Shown here in pieces: positions 18,230-26,445 of a stretch of 64,000 nt of DNA. The stretch is from Thecamonas trahens ATCC 50062 (taxonomy: Eukaryota > Apusozoa > Apusomonadida > Apusomonadidae), in NCBI RefSeq assembly GCF_000142905.1, contig NW_013657659.1, positions 95,438-159,437 of the forward strand, written 5' to 3'. Within the stretch, counting starts at the first letter, position 1, and every line of letters begins with the position of its first letter. A program made the translations under genes and the position numbers. The notes under the pieces are model-generated. The model worked only from the letters and a program-made list of their open reading frames with translations. It had not been told where the DNA came from and ran no database searches.

Positions 18230-19433
18230 ATGGTGTCTCACAACAACCAGGTCCCGAATGCCCATTTCCACAAGGACTGGCAGAACCGCGTCCGCACCTG
18301 GTACGTAGCATGTGTAGTGTGCAAGCCCCTTCCTACGTGGTCTCGGGTCCCTGGCGACCTGCTTCCCTCCGCATACACCCACTGCCACGCCGTCGGGCTT
18401 TGTCGGATGAGCGCTCCGTTTTTGCACCGCCTCGTCGGCCCGCGCCCCACCCTCACCCCCTCCACACACACACCAACCCGCCCTACTCACACCCGCCCGC
18501 CCTCCTCAACACCGCAGGTTCAACCAGCCCGGCCGCAAGAAGCGCCGCCGCAACAACCGCCTCGCTAAGGCTGCCCGCGTACGTCCCAGCATCACCTGCC
18601 CTGCCATCGTCCCCACCCCCCTCCCCCTTCCTGCCCCCCGCGTTTGTGCTTCTGTGCGCACACATCCCCCTACTCTGCACAAGCGTAGAGCCCGGTGTTT
18701 GTTTGCCCCCCTCCCGTGCTCTGCATCCGCACCGGGCGCCCCTATGCCCGGCGCAAGTCACAGTCGGCCGACGTGGACGTGACGGATTGATTTCGGCAAT
18801 TTTGTCTGCGTATGACTCGGTCGGCACCGACCCGAACCACAGCAGGACGGCAGCTGCTCTGAGGCGCAGGTCTGCACGTGCGACCCAGCCCCGACTCACG
18901 CGAAACTATGTATATGTTTACAGATTGCGCCGCGCCCGATGGATGCCCTCCGCCCGGCTGTGCACTGCCAGACGATCAAGTACGGTCGCCGCCTCCGCGC
19001 TGGCCGTGGCTTCTCGCTCCTCGAGCTGAAGACCGCTGGCATCAACCGCAACTACGCCCGCACCATCGGCATCGCCGTCGACCTCCGCCGCAAGAACTCG
19101 TCGCAGGAGTCCGTCGACCGCAACGTCGCCCGCCTCAAGGAGTACATGTCGCGCGTCATCGTCTTCCCGCGCCCGGGCAAGGGCCGTCGCCTTGCTGACG
19201 CTCCGGCCGACGTCATCGCCTCGGTCGATGTCGCCACCGCCCCGCGCAAGCACCCGATGGCTGTCGTTGACGAGAAGGTTAACGAGGCCCCGCGTGCCAT
19301 CACCGAGGAGGACACCAAGTTCTCGGTTTACAAGACCCTCCGCATTGAGCGCAAGAACCAGCGCCAGCACGGCATCCGCGCCCGCCGCGCTGCCGACAAG
19401 GCCGCCAAGGCCAAGGCTTCGAAGAAGAAGTAA
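18230..19433 (+). CDS. RPL13: 60S ribosomal protein eL13 (L13), three exons
   Basis: Exons are 18230-18300, 18518-18578 and 18924-19433, giving about 213 aa, the usual eL13 length. Splicing yields NAHFHKDWQNRVRTW, FNQPGRKKRRRNN, KAARIAPRPMDALRP, then RAGRGFSLLELKTAGI, ARTIGIAVDLRRKN, RLKEYMSRVIVFPR and a basic tail NQRQHGIRARRAADK...KKK. This is collinear with eL13 of animals and plants. Both donors are gtacgt; acceptors are cgcag and ttacag. The 217- and 345-nt introns are C-rich; I looked for box C/D snoRNA motifs in them and found none clean enough to call. The short first exons near the ATG are typical of ribosomal protein genes. Confidence 0.97.
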
Positions 19434-19553
19434 ACCAAGTGTCCATCATCATCTCGCCAGTAGCCGTGTGCCCCCGGAATTGTGACCGTTTCCCCCCCCC
19501 CCCCCCGCCCCCCCACCCGGTCCCCGCTACTTGGTTTGCACTCAACTCCCTCC

Positions 19554-21428
19554 ATGCACGCCGTTCGCACACACCGCCCATCCCTCGCCCACGCCCTCAC
19601 CTCGGGTGCGTCAGTCATCGCCCTCCTCCTCGGGGCGGTCTTCCTGCTCCTGGCGCTGGCCGCCTCGCCACGTTCGGCATCGGCGACAGGCCCGAGAACC
19701 CGGAGCCCGACATCGGCGGCGACGGCCGAAGTCGAGGCTGCGCTGGCGCAGTTTGCACCGGTTCTCTTGGACGCACCAACGCTACGTGCCGAGCTATCGG
19801 CGGCGCAGGGACTCGCCCTTACTCGTGTCGTCGACGCCGCCCGCATCCTTGACGAGCTCTTCAAGAGCCAGGCGTGGGCGGGCAACCCGGCTCTGTTTGC
19901 GGGCCTCACCGCTGCCCGCTCTGCTGGTCTTGATGCTGGTACTTCGCACGCCTGGGCCGTCGAGGCTGATCGCACCCTGGATCTGGCCACGCTCCATGCT
20001 GGCCCGTGGTCGCGGCTGACCAACAAGGCCGACGTCCTTCCACCGGCGCTCTCGGCTCCGGCTTGGGGCATCCCGCCGGTCCCAGCAACCCGGCCGCCCG
20101 GCGCCAACTTTTACCCGCAAGGTGTCGATCATGACGCGCTTGCCGCCTGGTTTGACTCGCTGGCGCCGGGATCGACCGATGCCCGCGCCGCACTCTCACC
20201 GTACACCGTCATCAAGACTGCCGACCCATTCGAGCCTGTCCCCTACTCGGTCGCCTACGCTTCGGAGCTCACCCGGGCTGCAGAGCTGCTCGAGCTTGCT
20301 GCTGACGACGTCGCCGATGCACGGCTAGCCGCCTTTCTCCGTGCCCGTGCAGCTTCATTCCGCGACGACTCGTACGACGACTCGGACATTTCCTGGCTCG
20401 CCATCGACGTCGCCACTGCAGACTTTATGGTTACCATGGGCCCGTATGAGACGTACGAAGACCGCCTGTTCGGCTACAAGGCCGCATTCTCCGCCAACAT
20501 TGGGCTCATCGACCACCTGCGGACTGAGGCACTGGTCTCGCTTCTCGCCACGCTTCAGGACATCGAGAACGCGCTGCCCATCCCGGCCGAGATGAAGAAC
20601 CCGTCGGTCGGGTCGTCGTCGTCGATCGTCGTCACCCACCAGGTCTTTGTCGCTGGCGACTCCAAGGCCGGCGTGCAGACTACAGCATTCAACTTGCCCA
20701 ACTCAGCGGCAGTGACTGCGGCGTATGGCACCCGCCGTGTGGTCCTCATCAACGTTCTCCAAGCCAAGTTTGACACCATCCTCAAGCCGATGGCCAAGCG
20801 CCTCTTGCCACCCGCCCTTGTCGACTTTGTCACCTTTGACGCCTTCTTCTACCACACTCTCTTCCACGAGCTCCTCCACGGCCTTGGCCCGCACACCGTT
20901 GTGCCGGCGGCAGACCCTGCGGTTCCAGTCAAGATTGCGCTTGCCGAGCTGCACTCGTCGCTAGAGGAGGCCAAGGCCGACATCGCTGGCCTCTGGGCTC
21001 TCCTCCGCGCTCTTGGTGACGGCACGCTGCCAACGTCGCCGGCGCTCTCGACAAAGTCAGTCGTCACCACCTTTCTCGTCTCGGCCTTTCGCTCTGTCCG
21101 CTTTGGCCTCGAGGAAGCCCATGGTCAGGGCGTGGCGCTGCAGTTCAACTACCTTGTCGAGGCCGGGGCGATTTCATACGATGAGTCAGCAACGACGTTC
21201 ACAGTCAACGAGGCCGCCATGGTTACTTCTGTCGAGGCTCTCACCACTCGCATCATGACTCTTCAGGGCACCGGGGACAAGGCCGGCGCACAGAGCCTGC
21301 TCGACACGTTCGCTCAGCTGACTGGCCCCCTCGGTGCCGGCATCGACGCTGTCAACGGCCTTGGCCTCCCGGTCGACATCCGGCCGCTGGATCCGTTTAC
21401 TTCGCACCGTTCGGTCCATGTCAGGTAG
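19554..21428 (+). CDS. Secreted or lumenal M49-like (dipeptidyl-peptidase III family) zinc metalloprotease
   Basis: About 624 aa. An N-terminal hydrophobic segment (ASVIALLLGAVFLLLALAAS) looks like a signal peptide. The catalytic part has HELLHGLGPH (HExxH zinc motif) and, about 40 residues later, SSLEEAKADIAGLWALL, giving the third ligand EExxAD. This pairing is typical of the M49-related peptidases common in bacteria, rather than classic cytosolic DPP III, whose motif is HELLGH. RDDSYDDSDISWLAID and GPYETYEDRLFGYKAAF are also family-like. A secreted or lysosomal peptidase is the simplest reading. The stop overlaps the neighbouring BTB gene's stop by 8 nt on opposite strands. A C-rich tract (19490-19517) precedes the ATG. 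Confidence 0.8.
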   Translation: MHAVRTHRPSLAHALTSGASVIALLLGAVFLLLALAASPRSASATGPRTRSPTSAATAEVEAALAQFAPVLLDAPTLRAELSAAQGLALTRVVDAARILDELFKSQAWAGNPALFAGLTAARSAGLDAGTSHAWAVEADRTLDLATLHAGPWSRLTNKADVLPPALSAPAWGIPPVPATRPPGANFYPQGVDHDALAAWFDSLAPGSTDARAALSPYTVIKTADPFEPVPYSVAYASELTRAAELLELAADDVADARLAAFLRARAASFRDDSYDDSDISWLAIDVATADFMVTMGPYETYEDRLFGYKAAFSANIGLIDHLRTEALVSLLATLQDIENALPIPAEMKNPSVGSSSSIVVTHQVFVAGDSKAGVQTTAFNLPNSAAVTAAYGTRRVVLINVLQAKFDTILKPMAKRLLPPALVDFVTFDAFFYHTLFHELLHGLGPHTVVPAADPAVPVKIALAELHSSLEEAKADIAGLWALLRALGDGTLPTSPALSTKSVVTTFLVSAFRSVRFGLEEAHGQGVALQFNYLVEAGAISYDESATTFTVNEAAMVTSVEALTTRIMTLQGTGDKAGAQSLLDTFAQLTGPLGAGIDAVNGLGLPVDIRPLDPFTSHRSVHVR

Positions 21429-24309
21429 ACGAGGGGCCGGCTTCGCCGCCAAAGGCCGAGCGGCTGCGCACGAGCCGCCCGTACAGCTCGATGTCCGAGA
21501 TGGAGATTAGATGCGCGCCGTCGGACGTCGGGCCGGTCAGCCGGAGGCGGAAGACCCGGAACGCATCGTTTGCGAGCTCGATGGGCCAACTCGCGTACTG
21601 GCCGGCGTAGGTGATTGAGTGGTCGTCGTTGTGGACAACGAGCCGCGTCCACAACACGTCCCCACGCGCTGTAGCCGGGCCGAGCGCCGCCTCGTCGTTG
21701 GTTGCCTCGAGTATCCATGAGCGGAGGTAGTTGCCGCCGGTGTGGGTATGCCGCACCGTGTAGTAGTTGGCGGCCAACCGCGCACCCGGCCCGAGATCCA
21801 GCATCCACCACGCCGTTGTCGAGTTGTTCGAGACCGCCTTGCGGTCGACAAGCCGCTTGCGCTGTGTGTACCGCGACTCGGGTGAGTCAGACAGGACCCG
21901 AAGCACGCCATTGAGGTGTGGCGACCTAAAGGTCCGAGACGTGCCAAACGCTGTGCCGTAGTGGTAGACCACACCATTGGTGTCACCGTCAAACGAGTAC
22001 AGCAGCAGCTCGCCGTCGGGCTCACCCGCAGGGCTCGCCAGCACTTCGCCTACATCGGCCACGTACTCGGCTGCCTGAGCCGGCACGCTCTCGCCGCTGG
22101 CGCCGGCGCTGTCGCTGGCCCGCGACTTGGGACTTGCGCATCCGCTTGCGCTTGTCAACGAGGAGAGCACGTGCTTGCGAAATGCGAGGTAATCGCTTGG
22201 CGGCGATGCGCCGGCGAGCGTGTCGAGGACCGCAGCAAGTGCCGCGAAAGCAGTCTCGGGCCCGCTGTCGTCGCGGCGAGCAATGGGGAGCGGCGTCGGC
22301 GACGACGCACGCGACACCTGGCTCGCCAGCTCGTCATCGAGGTCGGAGAGCGCCAGCGAGACCATTGACGCCAGCGATGCCGATGACAGCGACCGCGGCA
22401 TCGACATGATTCGCAGACCCGAGTCATCCGAGTCAGACACCGACCTACCGGTGGGCTCGGCCGCCAGCGACCGCCGCCGCTCGCGCGTGGGTGACGACGA
22501 CCGCGACATCGGCCGCGAGACTTGCCGCGACATAGGCCGCGACCGCGACCGCGACCTCGATCTCGATCTCGATCTCGACCGGGCCTCGCGCTCGTCTGGG
22601 TCGAGCCGCGCCACCGCCGTCCGCTCGGCGTGCCAGGCAACGACCAGCGCAACGAGGGCAGGCCCGAGGTGCGGCGCGAGCGCGCCCAGCCGCGCGGCAG
22701 AGACCAGAGCTAGCATCGCGTCGGGCGTGAGGAAAGCAAGGTCTGTGCCGAGCTCGGTGGGGTCGTCGGCGAGCTCCGACTCGGGCTGAAGCAACTCCGG
22801 CAGGAGCTTGGCGAGAAAGACCAGACAGCCGCGGAGCAGCTCGCGGCAGCCGAGAACCTCGGCCAGATAGGCTGCATCGAGCACGTTGTCGACTTCGAGG
22901 CAGCGGTAGAGCGCAGTGGCGACAAGCGCCTTGATCTTGTGCATGCCGAACCGATCGGCAAGCGCCAGCACGCCTGGCGCCAGCTCGGCTGGCAGCGGCG
23001 GTGCCGACGCGTCGCCGGCCGCAAGCTCGCCGTCCACAACAAACTGGCCAAAGTAGCAGTAGTTGAGCAGTGCCGTCATCTCGCCTGCACCCACATCCGG
23101 AAGCACAACCCGCGCTTCCTGCGCCTCGCGCAGGCCAGAAGCCCACATCACCGCAAAGTACTCGGACCAGGCTGCAAGAACAAGCCTGTGAGCCGCGAGC
23201 ACGTCCCCCGAGTCGAGAACAAGGACGACGTCCGAGTGGGGCATGTCGGCGAGGCAGGCTGACCACCGCGTCCGCCACACCTGCGGCCACATCAAAAGCG
23301 ACGGCCGCCACACCGAGTGGCTCGACGCCAGCGGCTGCGCAAATCTGGCTTGCTCGATGCCGAGCACCGCGGCAACGTCATGCGCTGCGGTCGAGACTCG
23401 ATCCGGGGGCAAGACTCCGTAGGCGACAGAGAGGAGCTCTACCAGTGGCTGCGGCGGGAGCGCGGCGGCATCGGCAACAATCAGCCGGGTGATGTGCGAA
23501 ACAAGCGCCGGCGGCGACGCAGGACGCGGCTCGCCACGCTGCAGAAAGGTCAAGCCAGATCCATCGCTTTCGGCAATGGCATCAGCGAGAAGCGGCGAGA
23601 GCGCAGCGAGGACTAGGCTGTGGACCTTCAGCTCCGCGCCGTCGGGCCAAACGACGACGAGATCAGCAAGGTCCGCTACCGCTCCAGCGCGAGCATCGTT
23701 CTGCGGAGCATTGGCGTAGAGGGGCAGGTCGAGCGAGTCTGGCGAGGGTGACAGAGACGGCGAGAGCCGAGCCAGCGCAGCTGCGAGGACCAGATCGGGC
23801 TCATAGTGCGGGTAGACGTTGAGCGAGCGAATGGTGACGGGCCAGCCCCAGGTGGTGAAGCCCATAAACAGGCGATGACCATGGGGATGATGTTGCGGAC
23901 GTGGCAGGACAAGCAGCGGAGCCATGCCGAGGCGCGGACCTTTGCCGTAGGCCAGGAACGACTGCGAGACCACAAGCCAGTAGTGATCAAAGCCACAGTG
24001 GGCGATGGCAGCCGCGGGGTCCTCAGACAGGGTCTTGGCCGCAGCCACCTTGCCGTCAACTCGCAGAGCAGTTTTCGTGTTGAGCCAGCCCCCGATGACG
24101 AGCTCAAACTCAGGCGCGCCATCGCCTCTCCCGTCCTGAGACGGCAGCACGCCCGCCGGATGCGTCGCCAGAGCCACGTTCAGGTCGGCCTTGGCCTTGG
24201 CCTCGAACACCACCGCGCCCGTTCCTTCCGCCAGCGACATGTACGGCTCGTCCACCCACACAATGCGGCCCTTGAGCGCAGGGATGTTGTACACCTGTTG
24301 GCTGGCCAT
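21421..24309 (-). CDS. Multidomain protein: Methyltransf_FA-like, two BTB domains, RS repeat, galactose-binding-like C-terminus
   Basis: About 962 aa. Residues ~10-110 resemble the farnesoic-acid-O-methyltransferase-type domain (FELVIGGWLNTKTALRVDGK, then YWLVVSQ). A first degenerate BTB follows (DLVVVWPDGAELKVHSLVLA). The second BTB is canonical (SDVVLVLDSGDVLAAHRLVL, then YFAVMWASGLREAQE and a BACK-like helical region). Next comes a low-complexity (RS)n stretch with SPTRERRRS. The C-terminus is F5/8-type/SUN-like (ANYYTVRHTHTGGNYLRSWI, then FRVFRLRLTG and SDIELYGRL), as in HECTD1- and BTBD9-like proteins. The BTB suggests a Cullin-3 adaptor; the terminal domains would recognise the partner. 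The ATG at 24309 is chosen; upstream there is only a GTG at 24342. I know of no named protein with exactly this order. Confidence 0.82.
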   Translation of the reverse strand: MASQQVYNIPALKGRIVWVDEPYMSLAEGTGAVVFEAKAKADLNVALATHPAGVLPSQDGRGDGAPEFELVIGGWLNTKTALRVDGKVAAAKTLSEDPAAAIAHCGFDHYWLVVSQSFLAYGKGPRLGMAPLLVLPRPQHHPHGHRLFMGFTTWGWPVTIRSLNVYPHYEPDLVLAAALARLSPSLSPSPDSLDLPLYANAPQNDARAGAVADLADLVVVWPDGAELKVHSLVLAALSPLLADAIAESDGSGLTFLQRGEPRPASPPALVSHITRLIVADAAALPPQPLVELLSVAYGVLPPDRVSTAAHDVAAVLGIEQARFAQPLASSHSVWRPSLLMWPQVWRTRWSACLADMPHSDVVLVLDSGDVLAAHRLVLAAWSEYFAVMWASGLREAQEARVVLPDVGAGEMTALLNYCYFGQFVVDGELAAGDASAPPLPAELAPGVLALADRFGMHKIKALVATALYRCLEVDNVLDAAYLAEVLGCRELLRGCLVFLAKLLPELLQPESELADDPTELGTDLAFLTPDAMLALVSAARLGALAPHLGPALVALVVAWHAERTAVARLDPDEREARSRSRSRSRSRSRSRPMSRQVSRPMSRSSSPTRERRRSLAAEPTGRSVSDSDDSGLRIMSMPRSLSSASLASMVSLALSDLDDELASQVSRASSPTPLPIARRDDSGPETAFAALAAVLDTLAGASPPSDYLAFRKHVLSSLTSASGCASPKSRASDSAGASGESVPAQAAEYVADVGEVLASPAGEPDGELLLYSFDGDTNGVVYHYGTAFGTSRTFRSPHLNGVLRVLSDSPESRYTQRKRLVDRKAVSNNSTTAWWMLDLGPGARLAANYYTVRHTHTGGNYLRSWILEATNDEAALGPATARGDVLWTRLVVHNDDHSITYAGQYASWPIELANDAFRVFRLRLTGPTSDGAHLISISDIELYGRLVRSRSAFGGEAGPSST

Positions 24310-25107
24310 GTCCGCAGGTAGAGGGATGGTCTCTCTGGCCACGCTGCCCGCCGACGAGGATCAGGCACGCCCGCCTGACCGGCGCAGCCCGACTCGCCGC
24401 ATCATTCCTCGCCTCATCGCAATGCCTTGTGCCTGATCCCGCCAAGTCAGCACTCTCGATGCAAAGTCAAGACTGTTTCGATTGGACTGCACATTCCCAG
24501 CTTGGCCAAGCTGCGGCCGTAGACAGACCGCGACCCTGTTCCCGTTTGACCTCACGCATCATCGGGGTGCGGCCGCAGGGCGTAGCTACACTGAGATCGG
24601 TGGTGGCCTATGGATAGATAGCGAACATCGGAGCAGTTGGCGTCGCTGGAGCAGCGTAGACGGGAATCAGGAGCTGCCCGGGGGTATCACAGCAGAGGAC
24701 GAGAGAACAGCCGCGGCCTCCTTGTAGTCATCCATCTGCGCATGGGTCCGACTCATCTCTACTGACTACCGACCACCACGTACCCCATGCCCATCGCCAG
24801 CTCGATTTCACCCTCCCCCACCCACCCACCCACCCACCTCTCCCCTTCTCTCGTCACGGATCCAACATTCCATCAGTACCCGTCATGCTCGTCCGCTCCC
24901 CTCCTCCTGCCACCACTCGGCCCAAACCGATCAAACCTCATCATGACCTGCCCACCACCGATGACCCCCCCCCTCCCTCCAACCTTCTGGCCCCTCCCTC
25001 CCCCCCCCCCACCCCCACCTCCATTCCCCCCTCCTCCCTCCCCCTCCCCCCCCCCCTTCACCCCTTACCACACCTCTACACCCACCCGTATTCCGTCTCT
25101 CTCTCGA
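24310..25107. promoter_or_regulatory. 798-bp divergent interval upstream of nocturnin, with C-rich tracts
   Basis: Between the BTB gene and nocturnin. It holds a possible small minus-strand gene (see separate entry) and, at ~24960-25060, one of the longest C-rich tracts in the window, placed just before the nocturnin ATG at 25108. A short CCCA-type repeat (cacccacccacccaccc) lies near 24820-24840. No RNA gene was recognised. Confidence 0.4.
24608..24756 (-). pseudogene. Possible 49-aa small protein interrupted at a G/C run
   Basis: From an ATG at 24756 the minus strand reads MSRTHAQMDDYKEAAAVLSS and continues to a stop after VIPPGSS. If the C run (G on the plus strand, 24680-24684) is one base longer, the frame instead continues LLIPVYAAPATPTAPMFAIY to a stop at 24608-24610. 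Both halves look protein-like. The break type matches several other genes here, so an assembly error is a fair explanation. I do not recognise the protein. Confidence 0.3.
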
Positions 25108-26219
25108 ATGGCTGCCACCAAAGACGTGCATGCCCAACGCGAGGCGCTACTGGCCCAGGTACGCTCCTCACCCCCCCCCCCCCACCGCACCGTCCCCCTC
25201 TTTCCTGCCTCCCTAACCACACGCTTACTCACACCCATCGATAGGCTGCTGCTGCTCTGGATGGACGGCCTGGACTGTACAAGCGTGGATGGGCGATGGC
25301 TGGTGTGGATGATGCGGCGGAAGAGGCAACAGGCGTGAGGATCATGCAGTTCAATGTGCTCGCTGACGGCCTCTCGGGCCTGCAGGAGGAGCGTGGTGGC
25401 TTTTACGCGGCGCCTGAAGGCTCACTTCAGTTTGAGACCCGCAAGTGGCGGCTGCTGGAGGAAGTTTTGCTTGCTGATCCCGATGTGCTGGCCATGCAGG
25501 AGGTCGATCACTTTGCCGACTGGTTTGAGCCCATGCTCGCAAAGGTGGGCTACGAGGGCGTGTTCCTCAAGAAGGCCAACTCGCCCTGTCTTCAGTTCTG
25601 CGACCTGGAGGATGGCGTAGCTCTCTTTGTACGCTCGTCCAAGCTGCGACTGGCAGCTGTCGAGCAGATCAGCTTTCCGGACGCAAACCAGGTTGCGCTG
25701 CTGGCCCGCGCCGAGCTACCCGAGTCCGGCCGGGCGCTGACCCTGGCGGTCACCCATCTCAAGGCCACAAAGTCTGCCGAGGGCGAGAACATCCGCGAGG
25801 GCCAGGCAGTGCATCTTTTGGCCAAGGCCAAGGCGTTTATGCAAGCCGGTGCCGGCGATGCCCCGCTGGTGGTCTGCGCCGACCTCAACGCCGCGCCGCA
25901 CGACGCCAAGTATCCTGCCAAGGCTTGGCGCGCCATGATGGCTGCCGATCTAGAGTTGGCATCGGCCTACGGCGGCCGGAGTGCCGACTCTGAGCCTGCG
26001 TACACAACATGGAAGCTACGCCCAGGCAAGGAGGCCAAGCACACCATCGACTACATATTCTACCAGCCGGCCGCCCTCACCGTCTCCTCCACTCTGGCCA
26101 TCCCAGCCGAGGACGTCGTTGTCGACGTCCGCCTCCCGTCATGGGAGTATCCTTCGGATCACTTTGCCCTTGCAGCCGATTTTATCTTCGCGCCCTCGTC
26201 TATGGCTGCCGACGTCTAA
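25108..26219 (+). CDS. NOCT: Nocturnin-like endonuclease/exonuclease/phosphatase family enzyme
   Basis: Exon 1 is 25108-25158 (17 codons), the intron is 25159-25244 (gtacgc, C-rich, ending cgatag), and exon 2 is 25245-26219; about 341 aa. The EEP fold is collinear with animal nocturnin: VRIMQFNVLADGL, PDVLAMQEVDHF (the Mg-binding Glu), ANSPCLQFCDLEDGVALFV, VTHLKATKS, VCADLNAAPHD, EPAYTTWKLRPG, HTIDYIFY, and the catalytic PSDHFALAADF. Nocturnin removes the 2'-phosphate from NADP(H); earlier work called it a deadenylase. The short N-terminus could serve as a targeting peptide after splicing. All expected metal and catalytic residues seem present. Confidence 0.93.
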
Positions 26220-26445
26220 GTTGAAGCAATCGCCCCCCCCTCCCCCCCCCGGCGTGTATCGGCGTCGATGTGGAGTACAAGCCGATACAATCCAAATCAG
26301 CCCTCGTGTCGCCAGCAGCGGAGTGGAACCTCTCGCCGCCCAGCACCACCCGCCCGACTGCCCGACTCACCCACAGTTCCCCCCCACCCACACCTCCCGC
26401 TACCCCTACCCCAACCAACCCCCACCTCTCTACAGCCAGCAGGGC

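Noticed and set aside
18579-18923. Possible snoRNA in the second eL13 intron
   Set aside because: No RUGAUGA/CUGA pair with suitable spacing and no convincing H/ACA fold; only C-rich intron sequence.
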